Notes under the pieces: generated by a model
What the model was told of the DNA's origin: nothing
The model's input: only the letters and a program-made list of their open reading frames with translations
Databases searched by the model: none
Shown here: in pieces, positions 8,473-16,832 of the stretch
Layout of the letters: each line of letters begins with the position of its first letter
Position numbering within the stretch: position 1 is the stretch's first letter
Assembly: GCA_018061805.1 (NCBI GenBank)
Contig: JAGOTL010000001.1
Span: 1 to 64,000, forward strand
Direction: 5' to 3'
Length of the DNA stretch: 64,000 nt
DNA from: Candidatus Babeliales bacterium
GTDB taxonomy: Bacteria > Babelota > Babeliae > Babelales > Chromulinivoraceae
Position numbers and translations under genes: made by a program

Positions 8473-11220
8473 ATGGCGCATATTCCTTCCAAAAAATCAG
8501 TTTTTATTATCGATGGTTCATCGTTTTTGTACCGTGCTTATTATGGTTTAAAACCATTGCATACAAGCCAAGGTTTGGCTGTGCATGCAGTCTACGGCTT
8601 TTGTCGTATGATCAAAAAATTGATTGATGCTTTTGAAGTTACTCATGTTGCTGTGGTGTGGGATAGTAAGGGCAAAAATCAACGACATGAACTATTTCCT
8701 GCGTATAAAGCAACTCGGCAAGAAGCTCCAACTGATATTTTTACACAAAAAGAGTTAATACAAGAAGTAGTTGAATTGCTCGGTATTATTCAAATTGCTC
8801 AAGTTGGTCAAGAAGCAGATGATTTGATGTATTCATTTGCAAAAAAATGTCACAAAAGTGGCTATGAAGCTGTGATTGTATCATCTGATAAAGATATGCG
8901 GCAAGTTTTATCTGAAGGTATTGTGATTTATGACCCTTTTCAAGATATTATGCTTGATCAACAGGCATGCTTGTTAAAATATGGTTTTGAAGTTTCAAAA
9001 TTACCATTTTATTTTGCACTCGTTGGTGACAGTTCTGATAATATTCCTGGTGTTGCAGGTGTAGGTGATAAAACAGCAACATCGATTGTACAACAATTTA
9101 AAGATCTAGATGATTTATATCAAAATATAGACAAGGTTGAAAAAGAGCGTGTTCGAATGTTGCTTTTGCAGTCGAAAGAAAACGCTTATTTGAGCTATGA
9201 ACTTTTTTTGTTACGATCTTTTGATATTGATGTGACAGTTTCAGATACAAAGTTTGAAGAAAAACAGTGGGTTAAAGGGTTGTCTTTTTTTGAAAAATTA
9301 GAATTTAAAAGTTTTGTAAAACAGATTCGCGATACATACACTATTTTGTCAGACGTACAAACAACAATGTTTGAACCCGGTGAGCAACGTAAGATGCCTC
9401 ATGAAAAATATGATTTTATAACAATTGTAGATAAGCAGCAGTTGATCGATGTATGTAGTCAGATTCAAAAGGTTGGCTTTTGTGCGCTAGATACTGAAAC
9501 TAATGGCATTAATCCAATGCAGGCAACGCTTGTTGGAATATCTTTGGCATATCAAAAAGGCCAAGCATTTTATATTCCTATAGCTCATCAAAATGTACAG
9601 CAACTTTCTATAGAATTTGTGCGCGAGCATGTGGGCGGTATGCTGGCAAATAATGCAATAGAAAAATATATGCATAATGCCAAGTATGATCAATTGATTT
9701 TGCAGCAGGCTGGTTTTGATATCGGTGGTTTTGTGTTTGATACTATGATTGCAGCAAGCTTGATCACTAAAGAGTGGGAAAAAGTAGGGTTAAAAGATTT
9801 ATCAGACAATTTGTTACAAGAGCCTATGTTGTCGTATCAACAGATAGTACAACAAAATAATGCAGCTGATTTTTCGTATGTTCCATTACCAGAAGCTACG
9901 CGATATGCGGCAGCTGATGCGCATCAAACATTGCAGTTAGTTTCTTTGCTTAAAGATGCGATAGAAAAACAGCAGATGGATGATTTATTATATGGAATTG
10001 AGCTTCCGATTAATGATATTTTAGTTGCTATGCAACAAGAAGGAATTTATTGTGACGCTCAGGTGCTGCAGGCGCTTGGTAAGCAAGTGGATCATGACTT
10101 AAAAAATATAGAGCAAGAAATATACACTCATGCAGGATCTGAGATTAATTTAAATTCACCTAAACAAATTCGCGTTTTGTTGTTTGAAACATTACAGTTA
10201 ACACCGCAAAGAAAAAACACAAAAAGCCAACAGCTTTCGACAGATGCTGAAGTACTCGCTATTTTAGCACGAGAGCATGAAGTACCAGCATTGCTTTTGG
10301 CGTATCGAGAATTGTACAAGTTGAAAAGTACCTATATTGATGCATTGCCACAATTTATTAATCCTCAAACTGGTCGTATTCATACATCGTGGAATCAAAC
10401 TATAGTAGCAACAGGACGTGTTTCAAGTTCTAATCCTAATTTGCAAAATATACCTAAAGATGGTTTGGAATTTGGAAAACAGTATGATGTCGATGTTCGA
10501 TCTGCGTTTAAAGCAAAACGAGGTTGGTCTTTTATCTCTGCAGATTACTCACAAATCGAGCTGCGTATTTTAGCGCAACTGTCTGAAGATAAAAGTTTGA
10601 TACAAGCTTTTTTGACAGGTAAAGATATTCATGTTCAAACAGCAGCGCAAATATTTGGTGTTGATTTAGATCAGGTGACAACAGAACAACGAAATGTGGG
10701 TAAACGTTTAAACTTTAGTATTTTGTATGGTTTGACAGCCTATGGTTTATCGCGAGATTTAGCTGTTTCTTACGGTGATGCAAAGCGATACATAGAGCTT
10801 TATTTTGAGCAGTATCCAGGTGTGTTGAAGTGGATGGATGGTGTTGTGGAATCTGTTAAAAAAACAGGGTATACGCGTACACTGTATGGTCGACGACGAT
10901 ATTTGCCAGGTATCTATGAACGGAATAAAACGTTGTATGATATGGCGCGTCGTATTGCAATTAACACTCCAGCGCAGGGTACGGCGGCTGAAATTACTAA
11001 GTTGGGCATGATAGCTTTTTATCAGGGGCTGACAAAGCAATCGTTGCAGGGTAAAATCTTGCTTCAAATCCATGATGAATTATTGGTCACATGTCCTGAT
11101 GATCAGGTAGAAAAGACAGTAGAATTATTGCAAAAAAGCTTGGTTAATGTTGTTTCGTGGAAGATTCCGCTTGAGGTATCCATACGAACAGGTAAAACGT
11201 GGCGTGATGTTACAAAATAA
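8473..11220 (+). CDS. polA: DNA polymerase I
   Basis: A full-length 915-residue family A DNA polymerase for gap filling, Okazaki fragment processing and repair. The 5'-nuclease domain (about 1-290) has IIDGSSFLYRAYYG, YKATR, QEADDLM, SSDKDMR and DSSDNIPGV. The 3'-5' exonuclease domain (about 310-500) keeps DTET at 340, HNAKYD and YAAADAHQT, so proofreading looks intact. The polymerase domain has motif A DYSQIELR at 691, motif B around KRLNFSILYG and motif C IHDE at 866-869. It starts at ATG 8473 and is followed 15 bases later by an exported protein gene. Confidence 0.96.
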   Translation: MAHIPSKKSVFIIDGSSFLYRAYYGLKPLHTSQGLAVHAVYGFCRMIKKLIDAFEVTHVAVVWDSKGKNQRHELFPAYKATRQEAPTDIFTQKELIQEVVELLGIIQIAQVGQEADDLMYSFAKKCHKSGYEAVIVSSDKDMRQVLSEGIVIYDPFQDIMLDQQACLLKYGFEVSKLPFYFALVGDSSDNIPGVAGVGDKTATSIVQQFKDLDDLYQNIDKVEKERVRMLLLQSKENAYLSYELFLLRSFDIDVTVSDTKFEEKQWVKGLSFFEKLEFKSFVKQIRDTYTILSDVQTTMFEPGEQRKMPHEKYDFITIVDKQQLIDVCSQIQKVGFCALDTETNGINPMQATLVGISLAYQKGQAFYIPIAHQNVQQLSIEFVREHVGGMLANNAIEKYMHNAKYDQLILQQAGFDIGGFVFDTMIAASLITKEWEKVGLKDLSDNLLQEPMLSYQQIVQQNNAADFSYVPLPEATRYAAADAHQTLQLVSLLKDAIEKQQMDDLLYGIELPINDILVAMQQEGIYCDAQVLQALGKQVDHDLKNIEQEIYTHAGSEINLNSPKQIRVLLFETLQLTPQRKNTKSQQLSTDAEVLAILAREHEVPALLLAYRELYKLKSTYIDALPQFINPQTGRIHTSWNQTIVATGRVSSSNPNLQNIPKDGLEFGKQYDVDVRSAFKAKRGWSFISADYSQIELRILAQLSEDKSLIQAFLTGKDIHVQTAAQIFGVDLDQVTTEQRNVGKRLNFSILYGLTAYGLSRDLAVSYGDAKRYIELYFEQYPGVLKWMDGVVESVKKTGYTRTLYGRRRYLPGIYERNKTLYDMARRIAINTPAQGTAAEITKLGMIAFYQGLTKQSLQGKILLQIHDELLVTCPDDQVEKTVELLQKSLVNVVSWKIPLEVSIRTGKTWRDVTK

Positions 11221-11235
11221 ATTGAGAGGGTAAGT

Positions 11236-11721
11236 ATGAAAAAAGTTTTAATGATAATGGGCTTTGGTCTTTGTTTTGGTTCGATAGAGGCTAAGGATCA
11301 CGGTACTGTGATTACGCGGGTACGGTTAGGTCTTAGTTTAATACAGGATTTACTCAATAAAAACATGACCATTGTGAATGCAACTGGTCGTGAAATTATG
11401 GTACAAGTGCGCTTAACTAATACAAAAGAGTCTGATTTTGTAGCTCAACGGCCAATCCTTAAAAGAGGCCAAGAGTTAACCTTTAACCTGAACCAGCTTG
11501 CTCGGTCAGTCGATCAGCTATCGTCAGCAGATTATGATATGACAATTGAAGTGTTTAAAGTGCTTAAAAAACCTCGCCAAAAGGGTGATTCTTTCCAATT
11601 GCGTCATTTTCATAATGGAGCACAGCAGATATTGATTAACAAGATAGATATCTTAAAAAACGATGTATTTAAGCTACAAATGGATAAAAGCAGAGATTTG
11701 ATAGTAGTTTTTGAGCGATAA
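11236..11721 (+). CDS. Exported protein of unknown function
   Basis: A 161-residue protein with a signal peptide (MKKVLMIMGFGLCFGSIEAK) and a GAGAGGG ribosome site. The mature part looks like a small beta-sandwich: alternating strands such as MTIVNATGREIMVQVRLT, ELTFNLNQL and DMTIEVFKVL. No family is recognised. It follows polA closely but is unlikely to share its function. The gap downstream holds an inverted repeat before rpmA. Confidence 0.65.
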   Translation: MKKVLMIMGFGLCFGSIEAKDHGTVITRVRLGLSLIQDLLNKNMTIVNATGREIMVQVRLTNTKESDFVAQRPILKRGQELTFNLNQLARSVDQLSSADYDMTIEVFKVLKKPRQKGDSFQLRHFHNGAQQILINKIDILKNDVFKLQMDKSRDLIVVFER

Positions 11722-11760
11722 ATATCGTTATTAACACGTAAAATAGATGATGGATAGGGT

Positions 11761-11819
11761 TGACATTTTTGCTGAACCAGTGCACACTATTACTGTTAAA
11801 AAAGCTTTAAAAAATGTCA
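11761..11819 (+). repeat. Inverted repeat in the rpmA leader, overlapping a TTGACA box
   Basis: TGACATTTTT at 11761-11770 is the exact reverse complement of AAAAATGTCA at 11810-11819, separated by 39 bases. TTGACA at 11760-11765 could be a -35 element, but no convincing -10 lies at the normal distance (CACTAT at 11785 gives a 19-base spacer). It may be a promoter plus operator, or an RNA stem in the leader of rpmA. Confidence 0.35.
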
Positions 11820-11885
11820 GTTTTTAAGTCAGCATTTTTAATTAAAAGTCTGAAATAAACAAAATCAAATTCTAAGGATATACGT

Positions 11886-12143
11886 ATGGCAACCAGTAAA
11901 TCCGGCGGTTCCACCCAGAATGGCCGGGATAGTATAAGTAAGCGACTTGGAGTCAAACTATACGAAGGCCACAAAGTTTTCGGCGGTGAAATTATTATTC
12001 GTCAACGAGGTACTAAATATCATCCAGGTACCGCTGTTGGTCGTGGTGGTGATGACACGTTGTTTGCTTTAACAGCTGGATATGTAAAATTCCATCGTGG
12101 TTACAAAAATCGTCAGTATGTTTCTATCGTTTCACAGCTTTAG
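11886..12143 (+). CDS. rpmA: 50S ribosomal protein L27
   Basis: An 85-residue ribosomal protein L27 at the peptidyl transferase centre. It has the conserved [34 protein letters not shown] and [15 protein letters not shown] blocks. An AAGGATATACGT sequence ahead of the ATG supplies the ribosome site. Its usual partner rplU (L21) is not adjacent, so the common L21-L27 operon is split here. secF follows after 74 bases. Confidence 0.96.
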   Translation: MATSKSGGSTQNGRDSISKRLGVKLYEGHKVFGGEIIIRQRGTKYHPGTAVGRGGDDTLFALTAGYVKFHRGYKNRQYVSIVSQL

Positions 12144-12217
12144 TCATATATTCGAGGTTATTATATAACCTACAGTGATCATTATTTTCGTCAGGTAAAA
12201 ATCGAAAAGAGAGTGTT

Positions 12218-13087
12218 ATGTACAAGTACAATTTTCTTAAGTACAGCGTTCCAAGTGTTTTGTTTACCATGGTAATTATCGGTGCTGGAGTTGTTGCTTA
12301 CGTTATGAAGGGCGGCTTTCGGTACAGTGTAGACTTTGCAGGGGGAACTGAGGTTCGGGTGCGATTCGAAAAGCCTGTTGATACAGAAGCTATCAAGAAA
12401 GTAGTCCATGATACGTGGCAGGGAACTGTGTACAGTGTTGTGGGTATGCCTGAGTTAATTGTTCGTGTTCAGCAAACACCTGACAAAGTAGATGATTTAG
12501 ATAAAAAGCTTATAACATCTATCAATGAAGCATCTGCAGATAATCCAGGTTTGATTTTACAAGTAAATAGTATTAGCAGAGCCATAAGTGATAATTTGTG
12601 GGCAGTTTGGCTTAAAGCTATTTTGATAGCGTTGATATTGCTCATAGCGTATCTTTCTGTAAGTTTTCGTCCTGCATTTGCGATTGGTGCAGTATTGGCA
12701 TTAGCGCACGATGCTTTAATTGTGCTTGCATGTTTTGTGCTGCTTGATAAAGAAATTTCAATTGATTTTATTGGCGCAATCATGGCTGTCTTGGGATATT
12801 CGATTAACGATACAATTATCGTGTTTTCTCGTATCCGTCATAATATGAAAAAACTAAAAGGCGAAACAATGTATAACATTGTTAACATTAGTTTAAATGA
12901 GCGCCTTCGCAGAACAATTTTGACAAGTATGGCAACAGCTTTGGTGGTCCTATCAATGTTTATTTTTGGTGGAGACACAATCAGAGACTTTGCACTGGTT
13001 ATTTTGTTGGGTATTATTTTCGGAACATTCTCGTCTATTTATATAGCAAGTCCGATCATGATGCTTTTGATAAAAGAATCTAAATAG
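12218..13087 (+). CDS. secF: Protein translocase subunit SecF
   Basis: A 289-residue inner-membrane RND-type protein that works with SecD to pull exported proteins out of SecYEG. The family blocks are visible: VDFAGGTEVRVRF in the first periplasmic loop, then helices with SVSFRPAFAIGAVLALAHD, FIGAIMAVLGYSINDTIIVF and RIRHNMKK, ending in FGTFSSIYIASPIM. Length is normal and there is no SecD fusion; secD is not in the window. Its neighbours are rpmA and rho. A strong stem-loop follows the stop. The many Sec-exported proteins nearby make this function relevant. Confidence 0.94.
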   Translation: MYKYNFLKYSVPSVLFTMVIIGAGVVAYVMKGGFRYSVDFAGGTEVRVRFEKPVDTEAIKKVVHDTWQGTVYSVVGMPELIVRVQQTPDKVDDLDKKLITSINEASADNPGLILQVNSISRAISDNLWAVWLKAILIALILLIAYLSVSFRPAFAIGAVLALAHDALIVLACFVLLDKEISIDFIGAIMAVLGYSINDTIIVFSRIRHNMKKLKGETMYNIVNISLNERLRRTILTSMATALVVLSMFIFGGDTIRDFALVILLGIIFGTFSSIYIASPIMMLLIKESK

Positions 13088-13101
13088 TAAAAGTTTATTT
13101 A

Positions 13102-13133
13102 AACAAGGGTAGCTTATACAAGTTACCCTTGTT
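13102..13133. repeat. 14-bp palindromic stem-loop after secF
   Basis: AACAAGGGTAGCTT (13102-13115) pairs with AAGTTACCCTTGTT (13120-13133) around an ATAC loop, with one G-T pair. The stem is strong but has no T-tract on the plus side, so it could be a 3'-end processing or stability element of the secF mRNA, or a weak terminator between secF and rho. Confidence 0.55.
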
Positions 13134-13193
13134 ACTGAAATCGCACCTTGTGGTAATCACATAATCTAATTTCAAAAATCGTATAAAAGTTAT

Positions 13194-15005
13194 ATGGAGA
13201 ATCGTTTGCATAAGACTAAAGACACTGTAGTCCAAGAACAGGAAAAAGAAGTGACAGCTGAGCAAAAGCCGACGCAAACAGAACCTGTTTCTGTACAGCG
13301 TTCTGCGACATCTTCAAAAAGTTCTAGGTCTGCTTCAAAAGAACAATCAGTTAAAGAATCGGTAGTATCTGAACCTGCACCCCAATTAGATTCTGCAAAA
13401 ACAACGGTATCAAATACTGATTTTGCACAACAAGACGTTGCGCAAGATATATCAACATCACAAGGTAATAAAAATACTGCATCTAAAAATATGTATCATC
13501 GCGATAGTGGTGAACAACGTGGTATGATAAAACGTGATTATCGTCAGCATCGTGTTCAGCGTGGTCAAGGTGGTGATAATAAACCGCACAGAAATCAATC
13601 ATCAAATCAAGTGCATCATCAGCAAAAGCGTCAGTCAACAGCTGGTCGTATTCTGACAGAAGCAGAACTTGTAGAAATGCAAACCACAGAACTTACGTTT
13701 TATGCAAAGCGTTTAGGCATCATTGGTTCAAGTTTATTGTCTCGAGATGTTTTGATTAAAACAATTATTGATTATCAATTGCGTCCTGAAGAAGAGATTT
13801 TTGTATCAGGTATTTTAGAAAAATTACCCGATGGATTTGGTTTTTTAAGATTTGAAGAATACGATTATATATCTGGTCCTGATGATGTGTATGTTTCACC
13901 ATCATTTATTAGAAAATATAATTTGCGCACAGGTGACAAAATTTACGGTAGCATTCGTAAGCCAAAAGAAGGCGAAAAATATTTTGCTTTACAGTCTATT
14001 GATAAAGTCAATGAACGCTTACCAGAAGAAACTTCTACGCGTTTAAATTTTGATCGATTAACACCGTTGCATCCAGATCAACGTTTTGATTTGGAAACAA
14101 ATCCGACATACATCGCAACACGTATTATGAATGTCTTTACACCAATTGGTAAAGGTCAACGTGGACTTATTGTTGCACCACCAAAAGTGGGTAAAACAAT
14201 GTTGCTTAAAGAAATAGCACTAAGTTTGCTTCATAATCACAAAGAAGTTCATATGATTGTGTTGCTTATTGATGAGCGACCTGAAGAAGTTTCAGACATG
14301 AAACGAACTATCAAGGGCGATAATGTTGAAATTATTAGCTCAACATTTGATGAATCAGCAGAGCGTCACGTTCAGGTAGCTGAAATTGTGTTAGAAAAAG
14401 CAAAACGTTTAGTAGAATATGGCAAAGATGTTGTTATCTTGCTTGATTCATTAACACGTTTAGCGCGTGCGTACAATACAACCGCTCCTACATCAGGTAA
14501 AGTTTTGACTGGTGGTATTGATGCTCATGCACTTCAAAGACCAAAACGATTCTTTGGTGCAGCGCGTAAAACAGAAGAAGCTGGTTCGCTTACGATTATA
14601 GCATCTGCTATGGTTGAAACTGGTTCTCGTATGGATGAAGTTATTTACGAAGAGTTTAAAGGTACAGGTAACATGGAACTCCATCTTACTCGTAAGCTTT
14701 CAAACCGTCGTACGTTCCCTGCGTTTGATATTTTATCTTCAAGTACTCGTCGAGATGACTTATTGTTGTCTGAAGATGAACTTAACCAAGCATGGATTTT
14801 ACATCGCTTGTTATCAACTATGAATGTTGTTGAAGGTATGGAATTTATCATTAACAAAATGAAACAGTACAAAACCAACGAAGAGCTTTTTGAAAGCTTG
14901 AAAAAGTCTGGTGCTGGCGCTGGTGCTGCGGCAAATAATGGTAATGGCAATGGTAACGGAAATGGTAATGGTCATTACAATAATAATAATGGCGATAATC
15001 ATTAA
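13194..15005 (+). CDS. rho: Transcription termination factor Rho with extended disordered arms
   Basis: A 603-residue hexameric RNA-dependent ATPase. About 150 N-terminal residues are low-complexity (Ser, Gln, Lys, Arg-rich), before the Rho N-domain starting near RILTEAELVEMQ. The RNA-binding cold-shock domain (IFVSGILEKLPDGFGFLR) follows near 200. The ATPase core has Walker A APPKVGKTM at about 328-336, LLIDERPEEV and Walker B VVILLDSLTRLARAYN. The C-terminus continues past the usual end into a GAGAGAAA stretch and a Gly-Asn repeat tail of about 20 residues. ATG at 13194 has no clear ribosome site. Followed by a strong intrinsic terminator. Confidence 0.95.
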   Translation: MENRLHKTKDTVVQEQEKEVTAEQKPTQTEPVSVQRSATSSKSSRSASKEQSVKESVVSEPAPQLDSAKTTVSNTDFAQQDVAQDISTSQGNKNTASKNMYHRDSGEQRGMIKRDYRQHRVQRGQGGDNKPHRNQSSNQVHHQQKRQSTAGRILTEAELVEMQTTELTFYAKRLGIIGSSLLSRDVLIKTIIDYQLRPEEEIFVSGILEKLPDGFGFLRFEEYDYISGPDDVYVSPSFIRKYNLRTGDKIYGSIRKPKEGEKYFALQSIDKVNERLPEETSTRLNFDRLTPLHPDQRFDLETNPTYIATRIMNVFTPIGKGQRGLIVAPPKVGKTMLLKEIALSLLHNHKEVHMIVLLIDERPEEVSDMKRTIKGDNVEIISSTFDESAERHVQVAEIVLEKAKRLVEYGKDVVILLDSLTRLARAYNTTAPTSGKVLTGGIDAHALQRPKRFFGAARKTEEAGSLTIIASAMVETGSRMDEVIYEEFKGTGNMELHLTRKLSNRRTFPAFDILSSSTRRDDLLLSEDELNQAWILHRLLSTMNVVEGMEFIINKMKQYKTNEELFESLKKSGAGAGAAANNGNGNGNGNGNGHYNNNNGDNH

Positions 15006-15032
15006 CACCAATTGTTTTCATGTAGATTATGA

Positions 15033-15063
15033 AAAAAGGCCTCACGATTCGTGAGGCCTTTTT
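15033..15063 (+). terminator. Strong bidirectional terminator after rho
   Basis: A nine-base-pair stem GGCCTCACG (15038-15046) with CGTGAGGCC (15050-15058), three-base ATT loop, flanked by A-tract and T-tract. It lies between the convergent rho gene and the minus-strand gene ending at 15102 and can serve both. Confidence 0.92.
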
Positions 15064-15101
15064 GTGTTATATTGCTGCAAACTTTTAAACCGGAGAGTGC
15101 T

Positions 15102-15653
15102 TCATTGTTTGTATCTATGTAGTACGTATGGACACAATGTTGCTTGTCCTGTATTAGCTTTTGTCGTAGATGTTGTTGATGCTTCTGGTAAATCTTGAGA
15201 TGTTGAAGTTTGATCTGATTTTGCATGAGATATTGGTGTTGCTCTATTGAGATCGCCTAAGTCTATCCCGTCTGGAGATACAACTTCCCAACGCTCTCCT
15301 TCTATAGATAGTTCTAAAACATTGTCAGGTTCATTCCAAGTAATTTCTTGCATGGTTGCGCGAGGTAGCGCATTTTTTTCACGAAAAACCTCGGCAATGT
15401 CAACAGTTGTTGAACTTGCTGGTTTGACAGCAGGTTTTTGAGAAACGTGTATCCATCTAGGAATCTTGACCCAGTCATGTAAATCTTGTGAATCATGTTC
15501 AGTATGTTTTTTTGATTGAGCTGGTTGTGCTGTTGTAGCTTCATCTTCTGAATGATAAATATCCGTACCAGCATTTGATCTTGGTGATTCGCTGCATAGT
15601 GTTATGTTGGTTGTTATGCTTGTCATTACAAAAATATGTAATAATAAAATCAT
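15102..15653 (-). CDS. Exported Ser/Thr-rich protein of unknown function
   Basis: A 183-residue protein with a probable signal peptide (MILLLHIFVMTSITTNITLC). The mature chain is polar and mostly disordered, except for a short ordered block around residues 90-135 with EITWNEPDNVLELSIEGE followed by RWEVVSPDG. The C-terminal part is rich in Ser, Thr and Gln. No family is recognised. It may form a run of exported proteins with the next two upstream genes. Confidence 0.55.
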   Translation of the reverse strand: MILLLHIFVMTSITTNITLCSESPRSNAGTDIYHSEDEATTAQPAQSKKHTEHDSQDLHDWVKIPRWIHVSQKPAVKPASSTTVDIAEVFREKNALPRATMQEITWNEPDNVLELSIEGERWEVVSPDGIDLGDLNRATPISHAKSDQTSTSQDLPEASTTSTTKANTGQATLCPYVLHRYKQ

Positions 15654-15707
15654 AAAAAATCCTTCGTAAAAACAGAAAGATATGACGATATAATGCTAAG
15701 GTGCTAT

Positions 15708-15923
15708 TTACTGGCTTTTATCTTGTTCGGGTTGTTTAGGCTGCGCGCTGTTTGGATTCCCATAAGGAAATGGATTTATAATTGGAGAGTATGGAGAGCG
15801 CATAGTGCGTATAGGATTTTGTTGGCCAAAATGTTCAGGGAGGTTGTTTTGGTTATCTGCTGGTTGTAAAGAAATACACCAAAAACAGATCATAAGATGA
15901 ATGATATTTGCGCCTTTGAACAT
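15708..15923 (-). CDS. Small exported proline-rich protein
   Basis: A 71-residue product starting at ATG 15923, which has AAGGA ten bases upstream; the frame is open further to 16016 but without a ribosome site. The N-terminus is hydrophobic (MFKGANIIHLMICFWCISLQ), then the mature part is rich in Pro, Asn and Gln (YSPIINPFPYGNPNSAQPKQ). Function unknown. Confidence 0.5.
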   Translation of the reverse strand: MFKGANIIHLMICFWCISLQPADNQNNLPEHFGQQNPIRTMRSPYSPIINPFPYGNPNSAQPKQPEQDKSQ

Positions 15924-15970
15924 AACTAGTTTCCTTAGTTTATATATTTCTATTTGACGCATAGTATAAA

Positions 15971-16014
15971 TAAAAAGAAAGCAATGTCTAACTTTATAGT
16001 TAATCATTGCTTTC
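15971..16014 (-). terminator. Terminator downstream of the coiled-coil exported protein
   Basis: GAAAGCAATG (15977-15986) pairs with CATTGCTTTC (16005-16014), with an inner TAACT/AGTTA stem. On the minus strand it is followed by TTTTTATTT, the shape of an intrinsic terminator for the gene ending at 16041. Confidence 0.75.
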
Positions 16015-16040
16015 ATGGTATCTGTTAAAAAAGGATAATT

Positions 16041-16727
16041 TTAGTCATGCTTACCTGATATGATATCAAGCATTGCTGTGCTGCATCCTGTTGTACGATT
16101 TGCTATAAAATCTTTGATTGGTGCTGAGTGATGAGATGTAAAATCTTTGATGCGCTCTTTGTTGTGGTATACAACCAATGTTGTAGCCGCCCCTGTTGTA
16201 AACCATAGAAGCTTAGAAATCCATGAAGATTTTTTAGTAGATAAAGCTGTTTCTTGGGTTTGAGGAGCGATTTGTATGTGACGACGTCTGTTTAGAGTTG
16301 TATTTGTTTGAGTCAGGCGGCGCTGTTCTTCTTCTGTTGCATTTTCTACGGTAGCGTCAGAAGAAGCTGTAGTTGGAGTTCTCAAAGCTGGTTGGCGACG
16401 ATGTTGTTCAGGTGCATATTGCTCAATGCGTTCTTGTCGTTCTTGTTCGATGCGTTGTGGTAATTCTTGAATTGTTTTAATCAATTCTTGGTTTTTATTT
16501 TCTAAATAAAAATTACGTTTCGTAAGAGCGTTATTTGTTCTTGCTAGATCTTTTATAGCAGCTATAGAATCAAGGATAGATTGATTTTCGCTTATTTCTG
16601 TGTTACTTGTAGCATCTATTGCTGCGCTTGATACTGTTGCTTCAGGGTTAACAACGCTTTCAGCGCAATGCTGTGCTGTTGTGAATAAAAATGATAGTAC
16701 AAAGAATACGTTTATTTTTTTATGCAT
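16041..16727 (-). CDS. Exported coiled-coil protein with C-terminal membrane segment
   Basis: A 228-residue protein. I start it at ATG 16727, which gives a signal peptide (MHKKINVFFVLSFLFTTAQHC) and has GAAAG upstream; the frame is open to 16787. Residues about 50-105 form a coiled coil (RNFYLENKNQELIKTIQELP). Then comes an Arg/Gln/Thr-rich linker, and near the C-terminus a hydrophobic segment (WISKLLWFTTGAATTLVVYH) followed by basic residues. It may be anchored in a membrane. No family is recognised. Confidence 0.6.
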   Translation of the reverse strand: MHKKINVFFVLSFLFTTAQHCAESVVNPEATVSSAAIDATSNTEISENQSILDSIAAIKDLARTNNALTKRNFYLENKNQELIKTIQELPQRIEQERQERIEQYAPEQHRRQPALRTPTTASSDATVENATEEEQRRLTQTNTTLNRRRHIQIAPQTQETALSTKKSSWISKLLWFTTGAATTLVVYHNKERIKDFTSHHSAPIKDFIANRTTGCSTAMLDIISGKHD

Positions 16728-16832
16728 ATCGTCTTTCTGTTTTCTTGTGTAAATATTTCTAGTTGAAATAGTACAGTAAAAAAACAAGCCTGTCTATGTA
16801 GGTAATGTTGCGGTTAGTATGGCTGTTTGATG

